The notes: generated by a model from the letters alone, not told the origin. DNA of 62,608 nt from an uncultured Spirochaetales bacterium (GCA_934276485.1 CAKQTE010000134.1:1-62608); one strand, 5' to 3'; positions 40,701 to 49,229 are shown, counted from the stretch's first letter. A program made the numbers and translations.

Positions 40701-42130
40701 ATAAGTGTCCAACACTCAAGCTGAGCTGCCTGTGTGAGTGGAACGTGAATAGCCATCTGGTCTCCATCGAAGTCTGCGTTGAATGCATGACATACAAGTG
40801 GATGGAGCTTAAGAGCCTTACCTTCAACCAAAACTGGCTCGAATGCCTGAATACCTAGTCTATGTAGAGTTGGAGCTCTGTTAAGCATAACAGGGTGCTC
40901 TTTAACTACATCATCAAGAATTGACCATACCTCTGGAGCTTCCTGCTCAACAAGGAGCTTTGCCCTCTTCATGTTCTGAGCTACATCATCCTGAACAAGC
41001 TTGCGCATGATAAATGGCTTATAAAGCTCAAGAGCCATCTTAGCAGGAACACCACACTGGTGCATTCTCAACTCTGGTCCTACAACGATTACAGATCTTC
41101 CTGAGTAGTCAACACGCTTACCAAGGAGGTTCTGTCTAAATCTACCCTGCTTACCCTTTAGAACATCAGAAAGAGACTTAAGATCTCTCTTTGAAGATCC
41201 CTTTGTTGGGTTTGCTGTCTTAGAGTTGTCGAATAGAGAGTCAACTGCTTCCTGAAGCATTCTCTTCTCGTTTCTGATGATGATATCAGGAGCTTGGATC
41301 TGAATGAGTCTAGAAAGTCTGTTGTTTCTATTGATAACTCTTCTATATAGTTCATTGAGGTCAGTTGTTGCGAATCTACCACCATCTAGCTGAACCATAG
41401 GTCTTAGATCTGGTGGAATTACTGGAATAACCTTGAGGATCATCCACTCAGGCTTGTTTCCAGACTTCAAGAAATCTTCGCAATACTTGATTCTTGAAAG
41501 GAGCTTGTTGTCAATCTTGTTGTTAGCTTCTTCCTTCTTTGAAAGCTCTGTTCTCAATGTTTCAGATAGAGTCTCTAGATCTAGATTCACCAATAGCTCA
41601 TTGATAGCTTCAGCGCCCATTCCTGCCTTAAAGCCTTCGCCATATTTGTCGTATGCAGCGTAGTACTCATCCTCAGTAAGAACCTGATTGAGCTTTAGGT
41701 CTGTATCCTGACCAGGATCAGTTACGACATATTTCTCGTAGCTGAGAATCTCCATGAGCTCTGCTCTCTTGATATCAAGCAAGTAGCTCATGATAGATGG
41801 AGTTGATCTATAGAACCAAATATGTGCAACAGGAGCTGCGAGAGTAATGTGACCAATTCTCTCACGGCGAACCTTAGTATCTGTAACTTCAACACCACAA
41901 CGGTCGCAAACTACGCCCTTGTATCTGTTGGATTTAAACTTACCACACCAGCACTCCCACTCTTTGGTAGTACCGAAAATTCTCTCACAGAAAAGTCCAT
42001 CTCTTTCTGGACGAAGAGAACGGTAATTTATTGTCTCTGGCTTCTTAACTTCTCCATAGGACCAGGCAAGAATCTGCTCTGGAGATGCGAGCTTAATCCT
42101 AATTGAGCTAAAATCCTGAATTTCTTTCAT
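37736..42130 (-). CDS. rpoC: RNA polymerase beta' subunit
   Basis: Catalytic beta' subunit, 1464 aa. The N-terminal zinc ribbon (CWCGKFKSNRYKGVVCDRCG), the catalytic NADFDGDQMAIH binding Mg2+, the bridge-helix region GARGSKTQIRQLGAMRGLM and the second cysteine cluster (CESEHGVCRKCYG) are present. An acidic C-terminal tail follows the final conserved FISAASFLSTTKVLTNAAI block. It lies 14 nt after rpoB. GGAGGAAGG precedes the ATG. Confidence 0.98.
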   Translation of the reverse strand: MKEIQDFSSIRIKLASPEQILAWSYGEVKKPETINYRSLRPERDGLFCERIFGTTKEWECWCGKFKSNRYKGVVCDRCGVEVTDTKVRRERIGHITLAAPVAHIWFYRSTPSIMSYLLDIKRAELMEILSYEKYVVTDPGQDTDLKLNQVLTEDEYYAAYDKYGEGFKAGMGAEAINELLVNLDLETLSETLRTELSKKEEANNKIDNKLLSRIKYCEDFLKSGNKPEWMILKVIPVIPPDLRPMVQLDGGRFATTDLNELYRRVINRNNRLSRLIQIQAPDIIIRNEKRMLQEAVDSLFDNSKTANPTKGSSKRDLKSLSDVLKGKQGRFRQNLLGKRVDYSGRSVIVVGPELRMHQCGVPAKMALELYKPFIMRKLVQDDVAQNMKRAKLLVEQEAPEVWSILDDVVKEHPVMLNRAPTLHRLGIQAFEPVLVEGKALKLHPLVCHAFNADFDGDQMAIHVPLTQAAQLECWTLMLSTTNLLDPANGKPIAFPSQDMVLGIYYLTKEREDLDRGENRKHFESIAEIEAAIDMKAVSYNEKIYYRLKDGLEFVDANGNKGVADGKMWIETTPGRIIFNSSIPQGIPYQNYCLGDKQLKKLIGATIKNRKPSVAVELLDSVKDLGFKYATLFGATIGLSDMIVPDEKAGIIEEANEKQAVVSQQFHDGQITQEERYNRVIEVWTETNEKLTNVLMDELKKSQHGFNPLFMMADSGARGSKTQIRQLGAMRGLMTKPNGKVIDVPVKSNFKEGLSIMEFFISSNGARKGLTDTALKTAKAGYLTRKLVDVAQDVVVSEEDCHTINGMWVSAVKDGDSVVESLASRIVGSCPVEDVYHPFLKDENGHSVVLAKANEEISDETASQIEAAGVEKVLMRTVLTCESEHGVCRKCYGRNLATNRTVEIGEAVGIIAAQSIGQPGTQLTMRTFHVGGTASTSTKENKLSFAYPVIISAIKGLLIDNARGQKLFPRKGHLSATRILEEVSGRYSQLLVENGGAVGKGYPLFVAKNGDTVDANQNGKLCIIGDRAFVVGSTTEYPVPAGSELFVSEGQVVEADTDIITFDPFSDPIIAEESGVVEDMSDFVEDKTYRKLFNEAGEVDMMVVPSAHLGAFRPTVIIKTDSGNINSYQIPGGAYMLVKEKGEFVEAGDVIARVSKDSTTTQDIAGGLPQVDALFEARHGKVASSNKINPIILARVSGMVKSVQLASANSGSTTVTIEDAFGTMHPHKVYTKDAILLVREGDEVKAGDPLCDEPVTSREVLDVLGQNAVLAFLVNAIQKVYRMQGVEINEKHLGIIIRQMLKKVEVLRAGDTQFIKMQKVDKHLFDSVNAEVKAKGLTPAIGRPVLQGVSDAALTVESFISAASFLSTTKVLTNAAIAGKKDELRGLKENVIIGHLIPAGTGLKRYRTVHLDEDEKLLELQKEVDKARKERKADSFVEEDLDIEDIADMKTVGADVAEDEPLTEE

Positions 42131-42144
42131 CCGAATCCTTCCTC

Positions 42145-45100
42145 CTAGAAAGTTCCCTTTTCTTTCTTCTGAATCAATTCCTCGTCACGCTCTGTGAGTG
42201 GAACCTGCTTTTCGTTCTCATCGTATACTGAGATATCCAATGCCAAGCCTCTGATTTCCTGTACAAGTACATTGAATGCCTCTGGCATTGAAGCAGTCTG
42301 TGTAGACTCGCCCTTAACGATGGACTCGTAGATCTGAACTCTACCCTTCATATCATCGGACTTGATAGTCAAAAGCTCCTGGAGAGTATTTGCAGCACCA
42401 TATGCTTCGAATGCCCAAACTTCCATTTCTCCAAGTCTCTGTCCTCCGAACATAGCCTTACCACCAAGTGGCTGCTGAGTAACAAGTGAGTATGGACCAG
42501 TTGATCTTGCGTGCATCTTGTCATCAACAAGGTGATGGAGCTTCAAGTAGTAGATGTATCCACAGAATACTGGATTAACAAATGGAATACCTGTTCTACC
42601 ATCGTATAGAGTTGTCTTACTGTTCTTAGGAAGACCTGCAGCTTCCATTTCCTTTTCAATCTGTTCCATTGAAGCAGACTGGAAGACAGGAGTCTTATAC
42701 CACTTATCATTACCAACGGCAGCCCAACCCAACTGAGTTTCCATAAGCTGACCGATGTTCATTCTTGAAGGTACACCAAGTGGGTTCAAACAAACATCTA
42801 GTGGAGTACCATCTTCCATGTATGGCATATCCTCTTCAGGAAGTACACGTGAAACGACACCCTTGTTACCATGTCTACCAGCCATCTTATCTCCCTGCTT
42901 TAGCTTACGCTTTGTAGCAATGAGAACCTTGATTGACTGCTCAACACCTGGCTGCAACTCATCCTTATCGCTCTTCCTTAGGCGCTGGATATCGATAACA
43001 GTTCCCTCTGTTCCGTGTGGAACCTTCAAGGAGCTGTCTCTAACTTCCTTAGCCTTCTCACCGAAGATAGAGTTCAAGAGCTTAACTTCTGGAGTTGCAT
43101 CAGCTTCTGATTTAGGTGTTACCTTACCTACCAAGATATTTCCTGGACGTACATATGTGCCTACACATACGATACCTTCTGCATCCAAGTGCTCAAGCAG
43201 CTTGTCGGATGTATTAGGGATATCTCTTGTAAGTCGCTCTGGTCCAAGCTTTGTCTCTCTGATATCAATGGAGAATTCCTTGATATGGATAGAAGTATAG
43301 ATATCTTCTCTTACAACTCTTTCTGAGATAAGAACAGCGTCCTCGTAGTTGTAACCATTCCATGGAACAAATCCAACAAGAATGTTTCTACCTAGAGCAA
43401 GCTCTCCATTCTGTGTTGCAGGACCATCAGCAAGAACGTCTCCTGCATCAACATGGTCACCAACAGAAACGATTGGCTTCTGGTTCATACAGCTATCCTG
43501 GTTTGTTCTCTCGAACTTGTGAACCTCATAGCTATCGAGCTCGCCTTCGATCTCAGCCTTTTCTGGAGCAATCTTGATGATTGTTGAAGAAACATACTTA
43601 ACAGTACCAGCGCGTCTAGCCTTGATAAGAACACCTGAGTCGTATGCAGTTCTCTGCTCCATACCAGTACCTACTCTTGGAGCCTCTGGGAATACAAGAG
43701 GAACAGCCTGACGCTGCATGTTTGATCCCATGAGGGCACGGTTAGCGTCATCGTGCTCCAAGAATGGAATAAGAGATGTTGCGACAGATACTACCTGTCT
43801 TGGTGAAACATCCATCCACTGGATTTCCTCAGGTCTAGCTGTTGAATAGTCGCCCTTACTTCTAACAGAGATTTCCTCTTCTACAAAGTGTCCATCTGCA
43901 GTGATCTTAGCGTTACCCTGAGCAATTGTTGCTCTCTCTTCGTCGTTAGCATCAAGATACTTAACTTCGTTTGTTACAACACCATTGACAACTCTTCTAT
44001 ATGGAGTCTCCAAGAAACCATACTCATTGATATGAGCATAGTTAGCGAGAGAAAGAATAAGACCAATGTTTGAACCTTCAGGAGTTTCAATAGGACAGAT
44101 TCTTCCATAGTGAGTATAGTGTACGTCTCTGACTTCGTAGATAGCTCTAGCAGAAGATCTTGAAAGACCGCCCTTAGGACCAAGAGCAGAAACTCTTCTC
44201 TTGTGAGTAAGCTCAGCAAGTGGGTTTACCTGGTCCATGAACTGTGAAAGCTGGGATGAGCCGAAGAACTCCTTGATAGCGCCAACGATTGGCTTGATGG
44301 AGATTACTTCCTGTGGCTTGATATCGTCATCTGCGATATTCATCTTCTCTCTAGCAGCCTTTGCCATTCTAGAGAAAGCATCCAGGATATTGTTCTGCAA
44401 CAATTCACCAACTGTTCTTACTCTTCTGTTTCCAAGAGCATCGATATCATCTTCCTTGATCTGTCCATTACAGAACTGGATAAGGCAAGATACAGTATTG
44501 ATAACATCTGTTGGAACAAGGCTAGTCTTTACTTCGTACTTTTCCTCGTCCATTGAATAGAACTTCTTGTTTAGCTTATGTCTACCAATATCAGAAAGCT
44601 CAAATCCTCTTGCGTTGAGGAAGAACTCCTGGAAATAAGCAATGATTCTCTTTGGATCAGGGAATGTCTTTAAGTTCTGTGGGAGTGAGTTCTTACAAGC
44701 CTCTACAATACATCCGATGTACTGGTTCTGGAACTCCTCGCCTTCCTCGTGACGGAATGCAGGACAGAAAACTCTCTCTTTTTTCAAAGTCTTTAGGACA
44801 GCCATAGCTGGAGCATCCAAATCAGGAGCATTGGTATCTACAACCTTGATCTCCTGGATGCCCTTATCACTAAGTTCAGCGAGCTCGTTGATTCCAAGCT
44901 CATCACCTGCACAGAAGATAATCTCGTTGTTGTTATCGAGAATATCCTCAAATGAGAAATAGTGATCACCTTCCTGAGCATTTGCTGTTGGAACAACCTT
45001 TGACTCATAGAATGAAGAAACAATCTTATTTCTTGTATCAATTCCAAGTACTCTCATGAAGAAAGTCACCAAGAAAGGCTTCTTTCCAAATGATACCTGG

Positions 45101-45735
45101 ATGATATTGTTGACCTTCTTTCTTTCGTTAGCTGCAGAGTTCTCGCTCTTCTTGTTGTCTGTCTTCTCGTTCTTTCTAGCAAGAACAAACTCAAGCTTTG
45201 TTCCTGCATATGGATAAAGTGTTCCATAGTATAGAGAAGAAGCATCGTTCTTCTTACCTTCCTTGAAAACAACGCCAGGTGAACGAACAATCTGAGAAAC
45301 GATTACACGCTCTGCTCCGTTAACGATGAAGGTACCACGATCTGTCATCAACGGGAAATCACCAAAGAAAATCTCTCTTTCTCTGATTTCACCATTCTTG
45401 GTTTCAAGAGAAACCTTAGCCTTTACAGGAACACCAAATGTACGACCCTTCTTCTTACACTCTGATTCAGAGTATTTGATGCCATCCATATCAACTGTAT
45501 ATCCACCATAGTTAACAACCATGTCTTCATTTGGGGATTTAATTGGGAAAGTTGCATTGAATACTTTCTCAAGACCATAGGATGGATCTGGAGCCTCTCC
45601 ATTGAGAACCTTATCTAGCTGTAGGAATTTCTTGTAAGATTCGGTTTGAATACCAATAAGATCCGGAAGTTCGCATACTTCAGGAAGCTCAGAACCGATA
45701 TCTACTCTCTTTATAGCCTTACCGTTGCCGGCCAT
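42145..45735 (-). CDS. rpoB: RNA polymerase beta subunit
   Basis: Beta subunit, about 1196 aa. The rifampicin pocket (QLSQFMDQVNPLAELTHKRR, then VSALG) keeps the residues of sensitive enzymes, including Ser at the E. coli 531 position, where Borrelia and Treponema have Asn. Just after it, fork loop 2 is unusual: GPKGGLSRSSARAIYEVRD replaces the nearly universal GPGGLTRERAGFEVRD, an extra Lys and two more residues. The catalytic segments GDKMAGRHGNKG and RMNIGQLMETQLG are normal. Two adjacent ATGs follow GGAGG; 45735 has the better spacing, 45738 is possible. Confidence 0.97.
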   Translation of the reverse strand: MAGNGKAIKRVDIGSELPEVCELPDLIGIQTESYKKFLQLDKVLNGEAPDPSYGLEKVFNATFPIKSPNEDMVVNYGGYTVDMDGIKYSESECKKKGRTFGVPVKAKVSLETKNGEIREREIFFGDFPLMTDRGTFIVNGAERVIVSQIVRSPGVVFKEGKKNDASSLYYGTLYPYAGTKLEFVLARKNEKTDNKKSENSAANERKKVNNIIQVSFGKKPFLVTFFMRVLGIDTRNKIVSSFYESKVVPTANAQEGDHYFSFEDILDNNNEIIFCAGDELGINELAELSDKGIQEIKVVDTNAPDLDAPAMAVLKTLKKERVFCPAFRHEEGEEFQNQYIGCIVEACKNSLPQNLKTFPDPKRIIAYFQEFFLNARGFELSDIGRHKLNKKFYSMDEEKYEVKTSLVPTDVINTVSCLIQFCNGQIKEDDIDALGNRRVRTVGELLQNNILDAFSRMAKAAREKMNIADDDIKPQEVISIKPIVGAIKEFFGSSQLSQFMDQVNPLAELTHKRRVSALGPKGGLSRSSARAIYEVRDVHYTHYGRICPIETPEGSNIGLILSLANYAHINEYGFLETPYRRVVNGVVTNEVKYLDANDEERATIAQGNAKITADGHFVEEEISVRSKGDYSTARPEEIQWMDVSPRQVVSVATSLIPFLEHDDANRALMGSNMQRQAVPLVFPEAPRVGTGMEQRTAYDSGVLIKARRAGTVKYVSSTIIKIAPEKAEIEGELDSYEVHKFERTNQDSCMNQKPIVSVGDHVDAGDVLADGPATQNGELALGRNILVGFVPWNGYNYEDAVLISERVVREDIYTSIHIKEFSIDIRETKLGPERLTRDIPNTSDKLLEHLDAEGIVCVGTYVRPGNILVGKVTPKSEADATPEVKLLNSIFGEKAKEVRDSSLKVPHGTEGTVIDIQRLRKSDKDELQPGVEQSIKVLIATKRKLKQGDKMAGRHGNKGVVSRVLPEEDMPYMEDGTPLDVCLNPLGVPSRMNIGQLMETQLGWAAVGNDKWYKTPVFQSASMEQIEKEMEAAGLPKNSKTTLYDGRTGIPFVNPVFCGYIYYLKLHHLVDDKMHARSTGPYSLVTQQPLGGKAMFGGQRLGEMEVWAFEAYGAANTLQELLTIKSDDMKGRVQIYESIVKGESTQTASMPEAFNVLVQEIRGLALDISVYDENEKQVPLTERDEELIQKKEKGTF

Positions 45736-45795
45736 CATTGTACCTCCATAAAGCACTGAAAATGCTTCATTTTAATCGGGTTTCATAATACGCGT

Positions 45796-45847
45796 TATGC
45801 CATCGGAGTCCCGATGGCATACCATCCCGTCCAAGAAAGAGGACGGG
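45796..45847 (-). promoter_or_regulatory. rplL-rpoB intergenic hairpins
   Basis: Minus strand: CCCGTCC with GGACGGG (7 bp) and TATGCCATCGG with CCGATGGCATA (11 bp, GACT loop). Neither has a T-run. In E. coli this gap holds an attenuator and an RNase III site that lower rpoBC relative to the L10 genes; the same role is likely here. Confidence 0.6.
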
Positions 45848-45865
45848 CAATTATAATTTGTGGTG

Positions 45866-46237
45866 TTATTTTACTTCGACAACACAACCAGCAGCCTCTA
45901 GCTTCTCCTTCATTGAAGCAGCCTCTTCCTTAGATACTGCTTCCTTGAGAACGCCGCCAGCCTCACAAAGTTCCTTAGCTTCCTTTAGTCCAAGACCTGT
46001 AAGAGCTCTAACTTCCTTAATGCAAGCGATCTTCTTAGCAGCGTCAACTGACTTTAGAACTACGTTGAACTCTGTCTGCTCTTCAACAGCCTCAGCAGCA
46101 GCTCCAGCAGCTGGACCTGCAACTGCAGCAGCTGCAGCAACAACACCGAACTTCTCTTCCATCATCTTGATGAGATCTGAGATTTCCATAACGCTCATGT
46201 TTGCGATGGATTCTAGGATTTCTTCTTTAGTAGCCAT
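45866..46237 (-). CDS. rplL: 50S ribosomal protein L7/L12
   Basis: bL12, 123 aa, the mobile stalk protein that recruits translation GTPases. The N-terminal dimer helices, an Ala/Gly-rich hinge (VAAAAAVAGPAAGAAAEAV) and the C-terminal domain with KIACIKEVRALTGLGLKEAK and AGGVLKEAVSKEEA are normal. The hairpin ahead of it lies in the rplJ-rplL gap. Confidence 0.97.
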   Translation of the reverse strand: MATKEEILESIANMSVMEISDLIKMMEEKFGVVAAAAAVAGPAAGAAAEAVEEQTEFNVVLKSVDAAKKIACIKEVRALTGLGLKEAKELCEAGGVLKEAVSKEEAASMKEKLEAAGCVVEVK

Positions 46238-46266
46238 ATTATCTTCTCCTATAAAAATTTATTTAG

Positions 46267-46300
46267 ACGGTCTAGCAGGTTACGTGAAGACTAGGACCGT
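46267..46300 (-). promoter_or_regulatory. rplJ-rplL intergenic hairpin
   Basis: Minus strand: ACGGTCCTAG pairs with CTAGACCGT, a 9-bp stem with one bulged base and a 15-nt loop, just upstream of the rplL ribosome binding site. It may adjust the excess of L12 over L10. Confidence 0.5.
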
Positions 46301-46307
46301 ATTTTGT

Positions 46308-46829
46308 TTAGTTTTCAGCTACAGCGCCGCCCTTGGATTCTACGTAAGCCAAGAGTGTAGCAGCAAGCTTCTGTACAGGTGCCTTCATTGTTCCCATCAA
46401 AGAAGCAATGAGTTCCAGCTTGGTTGGGAGCTTGGAAATTTCCTCGATCTGCTCAGCTGTCAAAAGCTCGTTGCCTAGCAATGCGCCCTTAACCTGAACA
46501 TTAACGCCATCTTTTGCAGCAGCGAAGAGAACCTTTGCTACGACGTTAGCTGTATCACCCTTAACAAGTGCAACAGCTGTTGGTCCTACCATTTGATCCT
46601 CTGCACCAGACTTCTCAAGATCCTTAAGAGCAATCTTTGCATATCTGTTCTTTACAACTCTATATGCACCTTCGTCCTTTCTTAGGCTCTTTCTGATGTT
46701 TGTAATCTGCTCTACAGTCATTCCTCTGTAGTCAGTGAAGATAAATCCGTCATATCCAGCAAACTCATCTTTGAGAGCTTTTACGGCATCTTCCTTAGCT
46801 GGGGTTACGTGTGCCTTAAATTCTGCCAT
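46308..46829 (-). CDS. rplJ: 50S ribosomal protein L10
   Basis: uL10, 173 aa, base of the stalk that carries L12 dimers. FAGYDGFIFTDYRGMTVEQI, RVVKNRYAKIALKDL and the C-terminal L12-binding helix (KAPVQKLAATLLAYVESKGG) are typical. It lies 11 nt after rplA, so the usual long L10 leader is absent. Confidence 0.97.
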   Translation of the reverse strand: MAEFKAHVTPAKEDAVKALKDEFAGYDGFIFTDYRGMTVEQITNIRKSLRKDEGAYRVVKNRYAKIALKDLEKSGAEDQMVGPTAVALVKGDTANVVAKVLFAAAKDGVNVQVKGALLGNELLTAEQIEEISKLPTKLELIASLMGTMKAPVQKLAATLLAYVESKGGAVAEN

Positions 46830-46840
46830 TCTGTACCTCC

Positions 46841-47536
46841 TTAAGCATTGGTTGATGCAAGAGCATCTTTAACGTCTACATGGACACCAGGACCCATTGT
46901 TGATGAAAGTGCTACAGAAACAACAAAGTCACCCTTTGCATCTGCTGGCTTCTTTCTAACAATCTCATCGATAACTGTCTTTGCGTTCTCGACAATCTTG
47001 TTCAACTCCATATCTACCTTACCTACAGCTAGGTGAACAACACCTGTCTTGTCAGAACGGAACTCAGTTCTTCCCTTGTTTAGTTCTGCAAGTGCTTCCT
47101 TGATGTCGTTAGTAACTGTGTGTGTCTTTGGGTTAGGCATAAGGCCTCTTCTTCCGAGGATTGGTCCAAGTCTACCTACGTCCTTCATCATGTCAGGAGT
47201 TGCAACTGCGACATCGAAGTCCATCCATCCGCCTCTTACCTTCTCGATAAGCTCTGCGTCACCAACATAAGCTGCACCAGCATCCAAAGCTTCCTGTGCC
47301 TTATCGCCCTTAGCGAAAACAAGGATTCTCTTCTGTGCTGAGAACTGGTTTGGAAGTACTACTGTATCTCTGACAGACTGGCTCTTCTTGAGAGTAAGCT
47401 TAACTGAAAGCTCAACTGTCTCGTTGAAGTTAGCAAATGAGCAAGCCTTTACGAGCTCAGCAGCCTCTGCCAATGTGTAAACCTTTGTTCTGTCTACTTT
47501 CTTAACTGCTTCCTGATATTTCTTGCCTTTTCTCAT
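46841..47536 (-). CDS. rplA: 50S ribosomal protein L1
   Basis: uL1, 231 aa, of the E-site stalk and a translational repressor of its own operon in E. coli. KKYQEAVKKVDRTKVYTLAE, GRRGLMPNPKTHTVTNDIKE and FRSDKTGVVHLAVGKVDME are signature parts. It starts 1 nt after the rplK stop (TAAGATG), so it is coupled. Confidence 0.98.
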   Translation of the reverse strand: MRKGKKYQEAVKKVDRTKVYTLAEAAELVKACSFANFNETVELSVKLTLKKSQSVRDTVVLPNQFSAQKRILVFAKGDKAQEALDAGAAYVGDAELIEKVRGGWMDFDVAVATPDMMKDVGRLGPILGRRGLMPNPKTHTVTNDIKEALAELNKGRTEFRSDKTGVVHLAVGKVDMELNKIVENAKTVIDEIVRKKPADAKGDFVVSVALSSTMGPGVHVDVKDALASTNA

Positions 47537-47537
47537 C

Positions 47538-47969
47538 TTACTTCTCCACCTCTACGCCCATTGAACGAGCTGTTCCAGCTACGATTCTCTTTGCTGCTTC
47601 AATGTCGTTAGCATTTAGATCTTCTAGCTTGGTCTGAGCGATCTCTGTAAGCTGTGCATCTGTCAGTGTTCCAACCTTAACCTTATTAGGTGCGCCGGAT
47701 GCTGTCTGGATGCCAAGTGCCTTCTTGATGAGGACAGCTGCTGGAGGAGTCTTCAATACAAAAGTGAAGCTCTTGTCTGAATAAACTGTGATGATAACAG
47801 GTAGGATTAGTCCAGCTTCATAACCTTTGGTCTTGTCATTGAACTGCTGAACAAACTGAGGTGCGCTGACACCATGAGGGCCAAGAGCAGGACCAATTGG
47901 TGGTGCTGGTGTAGCCTTCTGGGCAGGGCACTGAAGCTTGATTACTGCGGTAACCTTCTTCTTAGCCAT
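47538..47969 (-). CDS. rplK: 50S ribosomal protein L11
   Basis: uL11, 143 aa, GTPase-centre protein and thiostrepton target. PAQKATPAPPIGPALGPHGV, VYSDKSFTFVLKTPPAAVLI and KRIVAGTARSMGVEVEK are canonical. A 130-bp leader with three hairpins separates it from nusG. Confidence 0.98.
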   Translation of the reverse strand: MAKKKVTAVIKLQCPAQKATPAPPIGPALGPHGVSAPQFVQQFNDKTKGYEAGLILPVIITVYSDKSFTFVLKTPPAAVLIKKALGIQTASGAPNKVKVGTLTDAQLTEIAQTKLEDLNANDIEAAKRIVAGTARSMGVEVEK

Positions 47970-47982
47970 TTTTTTCTCCTTA

Positions 47983-48060
47983 CGCCGGGTATTACAAAAA
48001 TCCCGCGCTGGTATTAACGCTCTTCCATACGGAGAGCTCCCACCCTTCTACGAAGGGGAG
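47983..48060 (-). promoter_or_regulatory. Structured leader of rplK-rplA
   Basis: Three consecutive stems on the minus strand: CTCCCCTTC with GAAGGG...GAG (48037-48060), GCTCTCC with GGAAGAGC (48019-48037) and CGCGGG with CCCGGCG (47983-48007), the last just ahead of the ribosome binding site. Position suggests the L1 autoregulatory target of the L11 operon; I did not match it to a model. Confidence 0.45.
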
Positions 48061-48099
48061 TTTTTTAATAATTAATAATAAAAACCTAAAGGCCCAGAC

Positions 48100-48672
48100 T
48101 TAAATCAGGACCTTTTCAACTTGAGTGAAATCAACTTCAACAGGAGTTGATCTACCAAAGATTTGTACAGACAAGCGAAGTCTGCCTTTTGCAAGATCAA
48201 TCTCTTCAACAGTTCCATTGAATGATTCAAATGGTCCTGCTGTAACCTTAACCTCTTCGCCCTTGACGAAGTCTTGCTTTGGTCTGAAGGTCTTTTCTTC
48301 TGGTACAGCACCAGTTCTAGTAAGAATATCTGTGTGTTCTCTAGATGAAAGTGGTCTTGGTGGATTCTTTCCAGTCTTGTCAGCTGTCAAAAAACCTGTG
48401 ACGCCCTGAATCCTTGCAATCTTGGCTGTTGTTGTTCTCCATGAATCTTCAGGTAGATCGAGCTCAACAAGGATGTATCCAGGAAGAACTTTCTTTTGCT
48501 CTACCTTCTTCTCACCCTTTTCATTGATAACAGTAACACTTTCGAAAGGAACAGATACTCCAGTACAGTACTGCTTGAATTCTTCGTCACTTTCTCTAAG
48601 CTTATTGATTATCCTCTCAATCTTCTGCTCATAGCCTGAATAGGTATGAACTACGTACCAGCCTTTTTCCAT
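48100..48672 (-). CDS. nusG: Transcription elongation factor NusG
   Basis: 190 aa. The NGN domain (MEKGWYVVHTYSGYEQKIER, KKVLPGYILVELDL, IQGVTGFL) binds the polymerase clamp; the C-terminal KOW domain (FVKGEEVKVTAGPFESFNG) contacts S10 or Rho. It follows secE by 13 nt in the conserved secE-nusG-rplK-rplA order. Confidence 0.98.
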   Translation of the reverse strand: MEKGWYVVHTYSGYEQKIERIINKLRESDEEFKQYCTGVSVPFESVTVINEKGEKKVEQKKVLPGYILVELDLPEDSWRTTTAKIARIQGVTGFLTADKTGKNPPRPLSSREHTDILTRTGAVPEEKTFRPKQDFVKGEEVKVTAGPFESFNGTVEEIDLAKGRLRLSVQIFGRSTPVEVDFTQVEKVLI

Positions 48673-48685
48673 TCTTCCTTCCTAC

Positions 48686-48865
48686 CTAGAAAATCAAATC
48701 CAACAAGAGACCAAGACAAGTATCAACAAGGCCAAGGACAATGGCGAAGACTAATGTTGAAAGAATTACGATCCAAGTGAAATGAAGAACTAGCTCCTTT
48801 GATGGCCATGAAACGATCTTAAGCTGTTGCCAACATTCTTTGAAAAATCTTCCAATCTTCTTCAT
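48686..48865 (-). CDS. secE: Preprotein translocase subunit SecE
   Basis: A 59-aa single-membrane-helix subunit that clamps SecY, found by direct translation. The amphipathic signature reads FFKECWQQLKIVSWPSKELV; the membrane segment is about residues 30-56. AGGAG lies 8 nt before the ATG. It is placed between tRNA-Trp and nusG, as in many bacteria. Confidence 0.95.
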   Translation of the reverse strand: MKKIGRFFKECWQQLKIVSWPSKELVLHFTWIVILSTLVFAIVLGLVDTCLGLLLDLIF

Positions 48866-48897
48866 AATGACTACTCCTTAGCAATTCGAGGTACCAA

Positions 48898-48971
48898 CAG
48901 GCCGAGAGAGATTCGAACTCCCAACACCCGGTTTTGGAGACCAGTGCTCTAACCGTTGGAGCTATCGGCCT
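48898..48971 (-). tRNA. tRNA-Trp (CCA anticodon)
   Basis: A complete cloverleaf on the minus strand: acceptor AGGCCGA with TCGGCCT, anticodon stem CTGGT/ACCGG with loop CTCCAAA (anticodon CCA), T-arm with GTTCGAAT. Discriminator is G. The 3' CCA is not encoded. It lies 32 nt upstream of secE, the standard place for this tRNA. Confidence 0.95.
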
Positions 48972-49000
48972 ATTCGTACCTCGAATATTTTATACAGATC

Positions 49001-49180
49001 TTATTTGATCTTTGTTTCGCGGTGCAATGTATGCTTGTGCTCGAACTTGCAATACTTCATAAGCTCAAGCTTTCCTGGTGTATTGCGGCGGTTCTTCTCT
49101 GTAGTATAGTTCTTCTGCTTGCACTCTGTGCACTGAAGAGCAATCTTCTCTACTGGGCCTTTCTTCTTATTAGATGCCAT
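49001..49180 (-). CDS. rpmG: 50S ribosomal protein L33
   Basis: bL33, 59 aa, found by direct translation: MASNKKKGPVEKIALQCTEC at the start, THE-type core YTTEKNRRNTPGKLELMKYC and the end HTLHRETKIK. The zinc ribbon is incomplete: C17, C20 and C44 are present but the fourth position reads Glu (CKFE instead of CxxC). It has a good ribosome binding site and lies between two tRNA genes. Confidence 0.96.
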   Translation of the reverse strand: MASNKKKGPVEKIALQCTECKQKNYTTEKNRRNTPGKLELMKYCKFEHKHTLHRETKIK

Positions 49181-49229
49181 ACTCCTACTCCTAGTTCAAA
49201 TGGGTTAACCCACCATATGATAAAAAAAG

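Noticed and set aside
45858..46478. 206-aa plus-strand ORF across rplL and rplJ
   Set aside because: Antisense shadow of two clear ribosomal genes, Ala/Ser-biased, no start signals.
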